Of a DNA stretch of 28,311 nt, positions 1 to 7,652 are shown in pieces. The number at the start of each line of letters is the position of its first letter. The first letter of the stretch is position 1. This DNA is from JAJDAN01 sp046583095 (GTDB taxonomy: Bacteria > Myxococcota_A > UBA9160 > UBA4427), in NCBI GenBank assembly GCA_046583095.1, contig JAYGDB010000064.1, positions 1 to 28,311 of the forward strand. The letters run 5' to 3'. Position numbers and translations under genes: made by a program. Below the pieces are notes generated by a model. The model saw only the letters and a program-made list of their open reading frames with translations, searched no databases and was not told the origin of the DNA.

Positions 1-123
1 GCGGACCGGCGCGTTGGCGAGGCCTCTCGACTTCGGAGAGCGACAGGCTGGGCGCCGCGCATCGAACTCCGCGACACCCTGTCGGAAATGCTTCAATTCT
101 GGCGAGCCGCTCCGACGCGGTGA
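1..123 (+). CDS. NAD-dependent epimerase/dehydratase, C-terminal fragment
   Basis: The window opens inside this gene; only the last 40 codons are present, ending with TGA at 121-123. The peptide has the pattern LRRATGW-x-P-x-I-x-L-x-x-TL-x-x-x-L-x-x-W, which is the C-terminal signature of extended short-chain dehydrogenases such as GDP-mannose 4,6-dehydratase and GDP-6-deoxymannose reductase. In those enzymes this segment helps form the sugar-nucleotide pocket. The NAD-binding Rossmann part lies outside the window, so the exact substrate cannot be assigned. The stop overlaps the GTG start of the next (broken) gene as GTGA, suggesting the two were once translationally coupled. Confidence 0.6.
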   Translation, partial: ADRRVGEASRLRRATGWAPRIELRDTLSEMLQFWRAAPTR

Positions 124-334
124 AACGCGCCGCCATCATCTGCAACCCGAGTTGCAGGCTCCGGCCACGCGGTCTCGATGACGGAGCGAGCCCGCAAGAT
201 TCTCGCGGCCCGGGGTCTGGCCGTCGAATCCGTCGCGACTCGCGGTCCAGGTGGACGGGGACGATCACGGCTCCTTGACGCGCGTCGAGATCGAGCCCAA
301 CGCGGCCTCGATCCTGGTACCCGCAACTCAGTAA
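120..334 (+). pseudogene. Diacylglycerol kinase (YegS/DAGK-like) remnant, frameshifted and internally deleted
   Basis: A GTG at 120 starts the peptide VKRAAIICNPS, the typical opening of diacylglycerol/lipid kinases. The NPxAGxGxA motif is restored only if one T of the pair at 152-153 is skipped. The continuation AGSGHAV...ARKILAARGLAVESVATRGPG then reads in another frame. After about position 240 a third frame gives VQVDGDDHG...EIEPNAASILVP and TAA at 332-334, which matches the C-terminal end of the same family. About 200 residues of catalytic core expected between these two parts are missing. I read this as a decayed gene carrying a +1 frameshift and a large internal deletion. An assembly error is the main alternative. 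The end overlaps the convergent M19 gene by 7 nt. Confidence 0.55.
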
Positions 335-1536
335 GGCGCGTTCGGCTCGCGGGCGATGGCCTCTACCTCGCCCATCACGCGGAGCAGGTTCTCGCCGAGC
401 ACCTTTCGCACGGTTTCCACAGGCTGGCCGCGGGCGAGCAGTCCCTCGGTCAACCGGGGGAGCGCGGTGATGTCGTCCATCTCTCTCGGCATGCTCGGCA
501 CGCCGTCCCAATCCGCACCGATTCCCACGTGATCCGCACCGGCCACGCGAATCGCGTGCTCGAAGTGGTCGAGCAGGACATCGAGGCTCGTCTGCGGAAC
601 GGGATACTCGGCGAAATGGGCACGCCGGGCCGCGTACAGCGCGCTCGGATCGTCGGGATGCTGCTCGCGCATCCCATCGAAGGCCGGCCCCCACTTCTCG
701 AAGTAAGCCTTCGTCTCGCGATTCGCGTTCTCATCGATATATCCGGGATAGAAGTTGATCATGATCACCCCGCCGTTCTTGGCGAGCGCACGCAGCATGT
801 CGTCACTCATGTTGCGCGTGTGGTCGGCGATCGCCCTGCACGACGAATGAGACGCGATGACCGGCGCCCGGGTCACCCGAACTGTATCGAAGAAGGTCTC
901 GTCCGAGACGTGAGAGACATCCACCATCATCCCGAGACGATTCATCTCGAGCACGACCTCCTCGCCGAACGGAGTCAGTCCTCCGTGCACCGGCTCGGGA
1001 GTCGTCGAAGTGCCGGAGGAGTCCGCCCAGCTCGTGTGGAAGGAGTGAGTGAGGGTCATGTAGCGGACGCCCAACCGGTAGTAGGTCCGGAGGACGGCCA
1101 GATCGTCCTCCATCATGTGCCCTCCCTCGACTCCCATCAGGCTCGCCAGCTTGCCCTGGGCCACGAGGGCGCGGATCTCGCCGGCGGTCGCCGCCAGTCC
1201 GATCTCGCCGGGGTGGCGCTCGACCAGCCGGTGTACCGCGTCGATTCTCCGCAGCGCCACCTGCATCGCCTCACCCGGGGCCTCCGCCTTCCCCGTGTAG
1301 ATCGACCAGAACTGCACGTCGAGGCCGCCTTCGCGGATCCGCGGTAGATCCATGTGCGAGTCGCTACGCGCGTGACGCTCGCTGAAGTCCCAGTCAGCCC
1401 GCTCGAAGCGTGGTGTCGTGTCCGAGTGCGTATCGATGACGATTGCGTCGCGGTGGACGTCCTGCGGTGTCGCCGCGCAGGCCACCAAGCCGATCGAGAG
1501 AAGAGCCGGCAGAAGCGGCGCGAAGACGACCTTCAT
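328..1536 (-). CDS. Peptidase family M19 (renal dipeptidase-like) lipoprotein
   Basis: This 402-residue protein is a membrane dipeptidase of family M19, a TIM-barrel amidohydrolase with a two-zinc site that cleaves dipeptides, often with a D-residue at the C-terminal side. The expected metal ligands are visible: H36 and D38 (DTHSDT), E137 (GVEGGH), H209 (DVSHVSD) and H230 (IASHSS). The N-terminus is a lipoprotein signal with a lipobox LVAC at residue 20, so the enzyme should be anchored on the periplasmic side of a membrane. It follows prmA after 18 nt on the same strand. No Shine-Dalgarno is evident, but a TATACT hexamer ends 6 nt before the ATG, which suggests its own leaderless transcript. 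The length is normal for the family. The substrate is unknown. Confidence 0.92.
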   Translation of the reverse strand: MKVVFAPLLPALLSIGLVACAATPQDVHRDAIVIDTHSDTTPRFERADWDFSERHARSDSHMDLPRIREGGLDVQFWSIYTGKAEAPGEAMQVALRRIDAVHRLVERHPGEIGLAATAGEIRALVAQGKLASLMGVEGGHMMEDDLAVLRTYYRLGVRYMTLTHSFHTSWADSSGTSTTPEPVHGGLTPFGEEVVLEMNRLGMMVDVSHVSDETFFDTVRVTRAPVIASHSSCRAIADHTRNMSDDMLRALAKNGGVIMINFYPGYIDENANRETKAYFEKWGPAFDGMREQHPDDPSALYAARRAHFAEYPVPQTSLDVLLDHFEHAIRVAGADHVGIGADWDGVPSMPREMDDITALPRLTEGLLARGQPVETVRKVLGENLLRVMGEVEAIAREPNAPY

Positions 1537-1542
1537 GCGAGC

Positions 1543-1548
1543 AGTATA
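1543..1548 (-). promoter_or_regulatory. Candidate -10 element giving a leaderless M19 transcript
   Basis: On the minus strand the hexamer TATACT (5 of 6 matches to TATAAT) is followed by 6 nt and then the ATG of the M19 gene. A start point 7 nt after the hexamer would be the A of that ATG. No Shine-Dalgarno is present. The -35 region is weak and would lie inside the end of prmA. Confidence 0.4.
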
Positions 1549-1554
1549 CGCGCG

Positions 1555-2442
1555 TTATGCTCGTGTCATGAGAAGCGAGATCCATTCGTCCCCGTTCAGA
1601 TCGACTCCCCTGCGAATCCGCGTGCTTCCGAATCCCACGGAAGCCAGGACGGACTCGACCTCCTGCTGCTCCCCGGCGAGCAGGCCGGAGAAGATCGCCC
1701 GGCCGCCCGGGTTCGTGGCGTTCGCCATCTCAGCGGCGATCGGGAGCATCTCGCGCTTCAGCAGGTTCGCGAACAGCCAGTCGAACGTCGCTCCGGCGAC
1801 GACGGAGATCGGACCGACGAAGCCCGCGAACCGATCGGCGAGGCCGTTGCATTCCGCGGTCTCACGCGCGCACGCTGCGGCGAGTGGATCGAGATCGAAG
1901 CCGACAGCCCGGCCGACGCCGAGCCGCAGGGCCGAGAGCGCGAGCACACCGGTCCCGGCGCCAACGTCGAGGACTCGAGTCGTGGCGCAGAAAGCCTCTT
2001 CTTCCCGTGCGACGGCCTCGATCCACTCCAGGGCGAGACGGGTCGAGACGTGGCCCCCGGTTCCGAACGCCTGGCCGGGATCGAGGACGATCTCTACCTG
2101 TTGCGGTCCCAGGTCCACCGGGATCCAGCTGGGTCGGACGACCAGGCGCTCGCCCACAAGCACGGGCTCGAGGCCTTGCCGCCAGGCCTGCGACCAGTCC
2201 GTCGGAACGACCGGGGCCGCCGGGCCGGGCGCGACGCCCGGCAGCGCCGCGATCGCCTCCTGGACTTCCTTCACCCGGCCGCCGGGGACATAGACAAGGA
2301 GCAAGGTGCACCCCGCCGAACCCTCGCGCTCTTCGACCCCCAACGCGCCTGCCGCCCAGGCCTCCGCGGCAACCCGCTCGGCGGTCCCCCGGTCGGGTGC
2401 CTCCGCCTCCAGGCAGAACGTCTGCGGACTCGGGGGGCTCAC
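1555..2442 (-). CDS. prmA: Ribosomal protein L11 methyltransferase PrmA
   Basis: This 295-residue protein is the SAM-dependent methyltransferase that trimethylates ribosomal protein L11 in the cytoplasm. Visible landmarks are the PrmA-specific DPGQAFGTGGH motif (about 121-131), the SAM-binding glycine loop VLDVGAGTG (157-165) and the NLL motif (226-228) at the usual position of the catalytic NPP-like motif. The N-terminal 100 residues match the small L11-binding domain in size. Translation most likely starts at a GTG (2442). Its 5' end overlaps the antiparallel start region of the aminopeptidase gene, so the two genes share a divergent start region. The M19 gene follows directly downstream. 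Confidence 0.93.
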   Translation of the reverse strand: MSPPSPQTFCLEAEAPDRGTAERVAAEAWAAGALGVEEREGSAGCTLLLVYVPGGRVKEVQEAIAALPGVAPGPAAPVVPTDWSQAWRQGLEPVLVGERLVVRPSWIPVDLGPQQVEIVLDPGQAFGTGGHVSTRLALEWIEAVAREEEAFCATTRVLDVGAGTGVLALSALRLGVGRAVGFDLDPLAAACARETAECNGLADRFAGFVGPISVVAGATFDWLFANLLKREMLPIAAEMANATNPGGRAIFSGLLAGEQQEVESVLASVGFGSTRIRRGVDLNGDEWISLLMTRA

Positions 2443-3436
2443 GCTCCGTCTCCTCGTGGTTCTTCTCGTCCCGCCCGCGGCCTCCGGTTGCTACTACGCC
2501 CACCTGGCATCGGGCCAGCTGCGCGTCCTGATGGCCCGCCAGCCCATCGAGGACCTGCGCGCGGACTCGGAGACCCCGGATCGACTCCGCGAGCAGCTCG
2601 CCCTCGTCGAACGCGCGCGCACTTTCGCCAGCGAACTCGGCCTCGACGTCGGTGGACGATACACGAGCTACGTCGACTGGCCCGGTGACCGCATCGTTAC
2701 CACGGTCGTGGCAACGAATCCCGGGGAGGTCGAGGCCGCCGGGTTTCGCTTCCCGCTCGTTGGCGAGGTCCCCTACAAGGGCTTCTTCGACGTAGCGGCA
2801 GCCGAAGACGAGGCGCAAGCGCTGCGAGAAGACGGGCTCGACGTCTGTGTCGTTCCCGTGACAGCCTACTCGACCCTGGGATGGATGGACGACCCAGTCA
2901 CGGCGCCCATGTTGCGACGGGGCGATGCCCGGCTCGTCGAGACGCTGCTCCACGAGCTCGTCCACGCGACGGTCTTCGTGCCGGATCAGCCCGAGTTCAA
3001 CGAGGGCGCCGCCCGCTTCATCGGACAGGAGGCGGCGGTCCGCTTCCATCGAAGCGTGGCCTTGCGCACGCGGGTCTCCGAAGACCGACAGATCGCAGCC
3101 GAGATCCTCGCGTTCCGCGACCGGGTTGCCGCACTCTACGCACACACGGAGGCGCCCGCCGACGCCGCTGCCGAGCGGAGTACTCTGGAGGGCGCCTTCC
3201 GGAAGCAGCTGGCCAGCCTCCCACTGACGAGCCGCGACCCCGCCAGCTTCGCTGCGCGCGCGCGTCTGAATGACGCATGCCTGGCCCTGAGCGGCACCTA
3301 CGCGGCCGACGACGCCCGACTCGAACGGCTGCTCGGCGAACTCGACGGTGATCTCGTTCGCTTCATCGAGCGCCTCCGCGAGGCCGCCGAGGCCGAGGAT
3401 CCGCGCGAAGACTTCTTCCGGGCGGCGGGCACGTGA
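2306..3436 (+). CDS. Predicted aminopeptidase (PF10023 family) lipoprotein
   Basis: The mature part matches the predicted zinc-dependent aminopeptidase family (COG4324, Pfam PF10023). It has the signature GC-Y-Y-x-x-x-x-x-GQ at the mature N-terminus, a YSTLGWMDDP segment, the metal site HELVH and, 10 residues on, FNEGAARFIGQE, where the glutamate is the probable third ligand. A hydrophobic stretch ending AASGC makes it a lipoprotein. The start is uncertain. The GTG at 2306 has a good AAGGAG 5 nt upstream but adds about 45 residues before the signal and overlaps prmA by 137 nt in antisense. The GTG at 2456 leaves a very short signal with no basic residue. The natural substrate is unknown. Two hairpins lie just past the stop. 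Confidence 0.82.
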   Translation: MHPAEPSRSSTPNAPAAQASAATRSAVPRSGASASRQNVCGLGGLTLRLLVVLLVPPAASGCYYAHLASGQLRVLMARQPIEDLRADSETPDRLREQLALVERARTFASELGLDVGGRYTSYVDWPGDRIVTTVVATNPGEVEAAGFRFPLVGEVPYKGFFDVAAAEDEAQALREDGLDVCVVPVTAYSTLGWMDDPVTAPMLRRGDARLVETLLHELVHATVFVPDQPEFNEGAARFIGQEAAVRFHRSVALRTRVSEDRQIAAEILAFRDRVAALYAHTEAPADAAAERSTLEGAFRKQLASLPLTSRDPASFAARARLNDACLALSGTYAADDARLERLLGELDGDLVRFIERLREAAEAEDPREDFFRAAGT

Positions 3437-3446
3437 ACCGCCCGAT

Positions 3447-3490
3447 GCGTTCCGATCGAATCGGACGCGAAGGGTCGAGCGACTCGACCC
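3447..3490. terminator. Tandem hairpins, probable bidirectional terminator
   Basis: Two stem-loops sit between the convergent aminopeptidase and queE genes. The first pairs TCCGAT (3451-3456) with ATCGGA (3460-3465), extended by GCG/CGC around one bulged T. The second pairs GGGTCGAG (3472-3479) perfectly with CTCGACCC (3483-3490). Both are capped by the same triloop CGA. There is no U-tract on either side, so if they act in termination it is not by the classic intrinsic route; protection of mRNA 3' ends is another possibility. Confidence 0.55.
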
Positions 3491-3529
3491 AGGGGGACCG
3501 AGGACGTAACAGCAATCGCGAATCGCGCG

Positions 3530-3551
3530 GCTTCGAGGAGTATCCGAATCC
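3530..3551. repeat. 22-bp inverted copy of an internal queE segment
   Basis: Positions 3530-3551 are identical to the reverse complement of 4150-4171. The latter lies inside queE and encodes the segment around FEEYPNP. The similarity continues past the exact block (5 of the next 7 bases match). The intergenic copy lies just outside the queE stop codon, in opposite orientation to the gene. No function is evident. Confidence 0.75.
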
Positions 3552-3560
3552 AACGTCCGA

Positions 3561-4352
3561 TCAGAGAACGCCCAGGCTCTTGTGGGTCTGCGGAATCACG
3601 CGTACGTCGGGAAGCCTGTCGCGGCAGAAGCGCAGCCACCGCAGCATCTCTGCCGCCGACGGCGCAGTGCGAACGGTTCCCGAGGGTGTGACAGGCTGGA
3701 GGATGAGCGGCGTTCTCGGCGCCCGCGCCGCAACCCGCGCGCAGACGGTCTCGAGTTCTTCCTCCTGCGTCGCCAGCGTCACGACGACCTTCACGTAGAC
3801 GCTCGCCTTCGACTGCGCGACTGCACACGCGAGGAAGCGCTCGTGCTCGTCGTCGAAAGATGGCACCTCGCCGTGTCGAGGATCGCTCGCTCGCCGGACA
3901 TCGCTCACGAGCTTCCAGTCCATCGAGATGATGTCCACACTGCCAGCAACCCGCTCCAGCGCGTCCGCCGCGAGCCCGTGGGTCTCGAGCAAGAAGCGGT
4001 ACGGCGGGGCCGACCTCTCGCGCAACGTATCGACGAAGGCCACCAGGCCGTCGGGCTGAAGAAGGGGCTCACCTCCGGTGATCGAGACCAGACCGCCCCC
4101 GGGCCCATGGAGCCGTTCGACCGCCTGCGCGGCTCGTAGAACGGGCGTCGGATTCGGATACTCCTCGAAGCGCTGCGACCCGGGATCGACCTCCAGCCGG
4201 CACCGCTTCGCGGGAAGCCACGTCTCCGGCGAATCGCACCATGCGCAGCGCAGATCGCACTCCCCGAAACGAACGAACACGCTCGGCACGCCGACCTGTG
4301 TCCCTTCTCCCTGGACAGACCAGTAGATCTCGACGAGGTTCAGCTCCTGCAC
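3561..4352 (-). CDS. queE: 7-carboxy-7-deazaguanine synthase QueE (radical SAM)
   Basis: This 263-residue enzyme converts 6-carboxytetrahydropterin to 7-carboxy-7-deazaguanine, the ring-forming step of the queuosine (tRNA modification) pathway. It opens with the QueE signature EIYWSVQGEGTQVGVPSVFVR. Next comes a C-x3-C-x2-C cluster motif (C32, C36, C39) that binds the radical-SAM 4Fe-4S cluster, then SITGGEPLLQ. The C-terminal part QPVTPSGT is also typical. I chose the GTG at 4352 because it has GAGGAA 5 nt upstream and gives the normal family N-terminus; the longer open frame upstream is antisense to nothing recognisable and overlaps the preceding gene. It lies 19 nt after the DHH-like gene. 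No other queuosine gene is in the window. Confidence 0.93.
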   Translation of the reverse strand: MQELNLVEIYWSVQGEGTQVGVPSVFVRFGECDLRCAWCDSPETWLPAKRCRLEVDPGSQRFEEYPNPTPVLRAAQAVERLHGPGGGLVSITGGEPLLQPDGLVAFVDTLRERSAPPYRFLLETHGLAADALERVAGSVDIISMDWKLVSDVRRASDPRHGEVPSFDDEHERFLACAVAQSKASVYVKVVVTLATQEEELETVCARVAARAPRTPLILQPVTPSGTVRTAPSAAEMLRWLRFCRDRLPDVRVIPQTHKSLGVL

Positions 4353-4371
4353 ACTGCTTCCTCGTTCAGCG

Positions 4372-7221
4372 TCAGCGCTCCAGGAGGGAGCGGCCCATGG
4401 CGATCTCGGCCACGATGTCATCGAGGCGCCCGGGATGCGAGCCCCAATCCCGGACGCGCACGCGGGTGACGTGGTCGGTGTCGGGCAACTGCTCCACCCA
4501 TTCGAGCTTGTTGCAGATGTGTTCGACGAGGCGACCGAGATCCAGGGAGCGGCGTCCCGCCAGCTCGTCACCGGCGAAGACGACGTGTTCGCTCCCCGGC
4601 CGGTGGGCGAGGGAGAGCGAGGCGTCGTAACGCTCGCGAACCACGCGGGCCGTCAGGTGCAGATCGAGTTCGGGCGGCACCTCGACCACCACCAGTCCAT
4701 AGCCCGCAAAGTGAACGAGCCGAAAGTCGCGCTTCGAGACGTACTCGACCTCGGGCGGAATCGGTGGCGTATCGGCGCCCTCGGCCTCCCGGGCCAGGTC
4801 ACTCGGTCGACCGGAGAGCAGCAACTCGATCTCCGCGCGATGGTCGCCCGTCTTCTGGCAAAGCTCCCCGAGGCGCCACCACCACAGCCGGCCCCACCGC
4901 TCGTAGTCGTGCTGGCTGAAGCGTCCGGCTACCAGATCGACGAGCTTGTCGGTGAAGCGGCTGCGACGCGAGCACAGCTCGAGCACCGGCGGCAACGTGC
5001 TGCCCGCGCCTGGCACCACGTGAACTGCATCTTCGCCGATCGTGTCGCGCAGAGCCTGGAGATCCTCCGGAGGCCACTCCTGATGATCGAACCACATCAT
5101 CCGATCTCGGTAGAGCGCCGCCGCCTGGAGCACATCCGGGGCCGGACTCGGTGTGAAGCCGACCACGTAGATGGGCGTGTCCTCGCGCAGGTCCGTCGTG
5201 ACCGCCCGGAAGAACGTCATCAACTCCGACTGCGGGTAGACCCAGAGGCCTTCCACCATCCGAATATCGCGGGCGATCAACAGAGCAGCCACGAGCGAGT
5301 CCCGGTCTGCGTGGGCCACGATCGCACCGCGTCGGCGTGGGAGCGCCGGGGCCTCGACCGGCGCGTCGGCGGGCAAACCGGCGGGACGGATCTGCAGCGG
5401 CTCGCTCTCCCGGTCTTCCTCGGAGCCCCCTTCCGCCTCGTCGTCTTCTTCGTATTGGGGCTCGGGCGGCACCTCGAGTTCGGGAACGTCTTCCACGTCA
5501 TCGAGTTCGAGGCCGTCCTCGTCTTCGAGGAAGGATTCATCCAGACCTTCCGCATCGCTCTGGACGTCGCTGCTCGGGGACTCTCCCCGTGGCCGAGTTG
5601 GACGATCCTCCAGAGTGTCCGCGCTGGCCGCCGCCGGCGGCTCGTTGCTCGAGCCACCGCTGCGGGCGCCGTCGCTCGAACCCCCGCGTCCCCGACGTCG
5701 GCCACGGCCACGGCCACGACTGCGACGCGAGCCGTCTCCGCCGCTCTCGCGCGTGTTCGACTCGTCGTCGAGATCGAAGAGCGAAACCTCTTCGAAGCGC
5801 GCCACGGGCTTCGACGACACCTCTTCGTTGTCTTCCGCGGACTCACGATCTCGATCGCGCGGGCTCCGCCCCCCTCGGCCTCGACGCCGGCCCCGGCCCC
5901 CGGATGCGCTCCGAGACTCCACTCTCGCGTCCACCGAAACGTCGGATTCGCCGTCGCTTTCTTCCGTAGCGGCGACCTCGCGCCGCGGCTCGCCGCCGCG
6001 CCGCCTACGCTGCTGCCGCGGGCGCTCGCGCGCCGGCGCCGGCGCCGTGGCCGTGGCCGTGGCCGCAGCGATCGCGCTGAGCTCCAGCTCTCCACCGCGA
6101 CGGCCGCGAATTTCGAACAGTTCGTGGGTCAGCCCGAGCGCATCGAGCGTGCGTGCAACCCCCATCGCAATCTCGCGGCCTCCAACGACGAGCCGCGGCG
6201 CGTCGAGCACGACTGGCGGCGGCGCGTGTGCGAGCACGCTCGGGAGCCAGGCCTGGATGCGCAGGAAGGCCTCCACGATCTCGGCGAGCGCAGCAAAGCC
6301 GAGGTGATCGCGTGCTGCACCAACCACCGGGCGGCCCTCGACGTCGACACCCACCCAGTCGATCACCTCGCTATCGCTCCCGCCAAGAGGCCACGGAACC
6401 ATCGCGCGCAGTGAGTGCCAGTTGCGGAAGGCGGCGATCGCGCGCGACCGGAGGCCCTCTTCCCCGTCCCGGGTTCGGCGGTCGTTGAGACGTTTGCGCA
6501 CCTGGCCTTCGAAGTCGTCCAGCACGCGCGACACGTTCTCCGGGGTCACTCGGCTGCTCGATCGCCGGGGCAAGGTCGTCACGAGGACAACCTCGTCAGG
6601 CTCGGCTCGCAATTCTGCGACGCGACGCGCCAGCAGCGTAAACTCGACAGCCCGCCCGTAGCCTCGCAGCGCCCCACCGTGCTTCGCGGCCAGACCTTCG
6701 AGTCCGCGGGACGCTCGCATGAAGAGATCGCGATCTGCGGGTCGGGCGAGATGGCCCGCGATCTGGGCCGGTGCGAGCACCGCTGCCTGGGCATCCTGCT
6801 CGGCAACCACCGATTCTCCATCGACGACCAGCGACGGAGCCGCCAGCGGAGTCAATCGAAAGGGCTGCTCGCCCACCGCGGAGAGCACGCGTCGTCCGAG
6901 GCCGGTCCACTCGGGCGCCACGACGTAAACCTCTCCGTCGAAGTGCTCGCTCTCGGCCATCCGGCCCCCGACCGCCAGGGCGGCGAGCACCGCGTGCCCG
7001 GCATTCCGCGGAGAGAACGCGACGAGCAAGCGTCCACCGCTCTTTGCCTCTCCGGATCCAACTACCGCGAAATCGGACGGGATCTCGTCCGTCGCGAGCG
7101 GTTCGAGGTTCTCGGCCGGCACGATCCCCTGCTCGAGAATTTTCTCGAACAGGGACTTGGCATCGATCGGCACTGTTTTCGAACGCGGACCCCCGCGACG
7201 GCGTCGAGTGAAGCGTCTCAT
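4372..7221 (-). CDS. Large DHH-phosphoesterase-like protein with RG-rich/acidic disordered linker
   Basis: This 949-residue protein has three parts. Residues 30-385 form an uncharacterised globular domain. Residues 385-625 are low complexity: basic blocks of Arg-Gly repeats (GRGRRRGRGG near 443 and 503), Ala-Thr repeats, then a long acidic stretch near 560-605. Residues 632-949 resemble a DHH/DHHA1 phosphoesterase, with AHADRDSLVAALL (motif I-like), IYVVGFTP (where DHH enzymes carry an Asp) and FDHQEWP (in place of DHH). Several expected metal ligands are therefore altered, so catalysis is doubtful. The basic-plus-acidic linker recalls RNA-binding scaffolds such as the RNase E tail; a role in RNA handling is only inference. 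The ATG has a strong AGGAGG 8 nt upstream. It precedes queE by 19 nt. Confidence 0.8.
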   Translation of the reverse strand: MRRFTRRRRGGPRSKTVPIDAKSLFEKILEQGIVPAENLEPLATDEIPSDFAVVGSGEAKSGGRLLVAFSPRNAGHAVLAALAVGGRMAESEHFDGEVYVVAPEWTGLGRRVLSAVGEQPFRLTPLAAPSLVVDGESVVAEQDAQAAVLAPAQIAGHLARPADRDLFMRASRGLEGLAAKHGGALRGYGRAVEFTLLARRVAELRAEPDEVVLVTTLPRRSSSRVTPENVSRVLDDFEGQVRKRLNDRRTRDGEEGLRSRAIAAFRNWHSLRAMVPWPLGGSDSEVIDWVGVDVEGRPVVGAARDHLGFAALAEIVEAFLRIQAWLPSVLAHAPPPVVLDAPRLVVGGREIAMGVARTLDALGLTHELFEIRGRRGGELELSAIAAATATATAPAPARERPRQQRRRRGGEPRREVAATEESDGESDVSVDARVESRSASGGRGRRRGRGGRSPRDRDRESAEDNEEVSSKPVARFEEVSLFDLDDESNTRESGGDGSRRSRGRGRGRRRGRGGSSDGARSGGSSNEPPAAASADTLEDRPTRPRGESPSSDVQSDAEGLDESFLEDEDGLELDDVEDVPELEVPPEPQYEEDDEAEGGSEEDRESEPLQIRPAGLPADAPVEAPALPRRRGAIVAHADRDSLVAALLIARDIRMVEGLWVYPQSELMTFFRAVTTDLREDTPIYVVGFTPSPAPDVLQAAALYRDRMMWFDHQEWPPEDLQALRDTIGEDAVHVVPGAGSTLPPVLELCSRRSRFTDKLVDLVAGRFSQHDYERWGRLWWWRLGELCQKTGDHRAEIELLLSGRPSDLAREAEGADTPPIPPEVEYVSKRDFRLVHFAGYGLVVVEVPPELDLHLTARVVRERYDASLSLAHRPGSEHVVFAGDELAGRRSLDLGRLVEHICNKLEWVEQLPDTDHVTRVRVRDWGSHPGRLDDIVAEIAMGRSLLER

Positions 7222-7299
7222 CGATCAATCCTCCTGGGCAGGCTCTCGACGGAGGAGGCAAAGCAGCAGCCAGCAACCCCGGAGAGTCCAACCCGTGAT

Positions 7300-7647
7300 T
7301 CAGCCTCCGACGTCCACGACGCCGAGGGAAAGGGTTCCCGTCTCCACCAGTGAGACGGTCGAGTCGACCAGTGTGCGTTGCAGTTCGAAGAAGACCCGGT
7401 CGCTGCTCACGGCCACGCCCACCTGGTCCTTGTGCTTCGCAAAATCGAGCAGGATGCCGCCCAGGAGCTTCCGATCTGCGCGGGCGTACTTCATGACCTT
7501 GTTCCACATGTCGAGCGGAATCTCGATCCGCAGATCGCGCAGATCCTGAAGATCCTCGGATAACGAGTCCCGCTGCACCGAGAGCGAGATGATTCGCGCG
7601 GCCTTGGTGTACGACGACTTCCAGTAGCGGCTCTGCGAGAGCAACAC
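7300..7647 (-). CDS. Small hypothetical protein, 115 residues
   Basis: I do not recognise the family. The protein has a basic, aromatic N-terminus (SRYWKSSYTKAARI), a charged helical-looking middle (RDSLSEDLQDLRDLRIEIP and KVMKYARADRKLLGG) and a beta-like C-terminal part. No signal peptide or membrane segment is visible, so it is probably cytoplasmic. It starts with GTG, and the preceding GAGGAA forms both its ribosome-binding site and the last codons of the 27-residue ORF just upstream, which argues for coupled translation. It ends 78 nt before the DHH-like gene on the same strand, so the two are likely co-transcribed. Confidence 0.65.
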   Translation of the reverse strand: MLLSQSRYWKSSYTKAARIISLSVQRDSLSEDLQDLRDLRIEIPLDMWNKVMKYARADRKLLGGILLDFAKHKDQVGVAVSSDRVFFELQRTLVDSTVSLVETGTLSLGVVDVGG

Positions 7648-7652
7648 GGTGT

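Noticed and set aside
178..1347. Long plus-strand open frame over the M19 gene.
   Set aside because: It is antisense to a well-supported M19 dipeptidase; its first residues belong to the lipid-kinase remnant and the rest is a GC-rich shadow frame.
1862..3553. 563-residue minus-strand open frame across prmA and the aminopeptidase gene.
   Set aside because: The sequence is Arg/Gly-rich with no recognisable domain and overlaps two genes with strong family motifs in other frames.
6035..6065. Short hexanucleotide repeat (GGCCGT units).
   Set aside because: It lies in frame inside the low-complexity Ala-Thr part of the DHH-like protein and needs no separate explanation.
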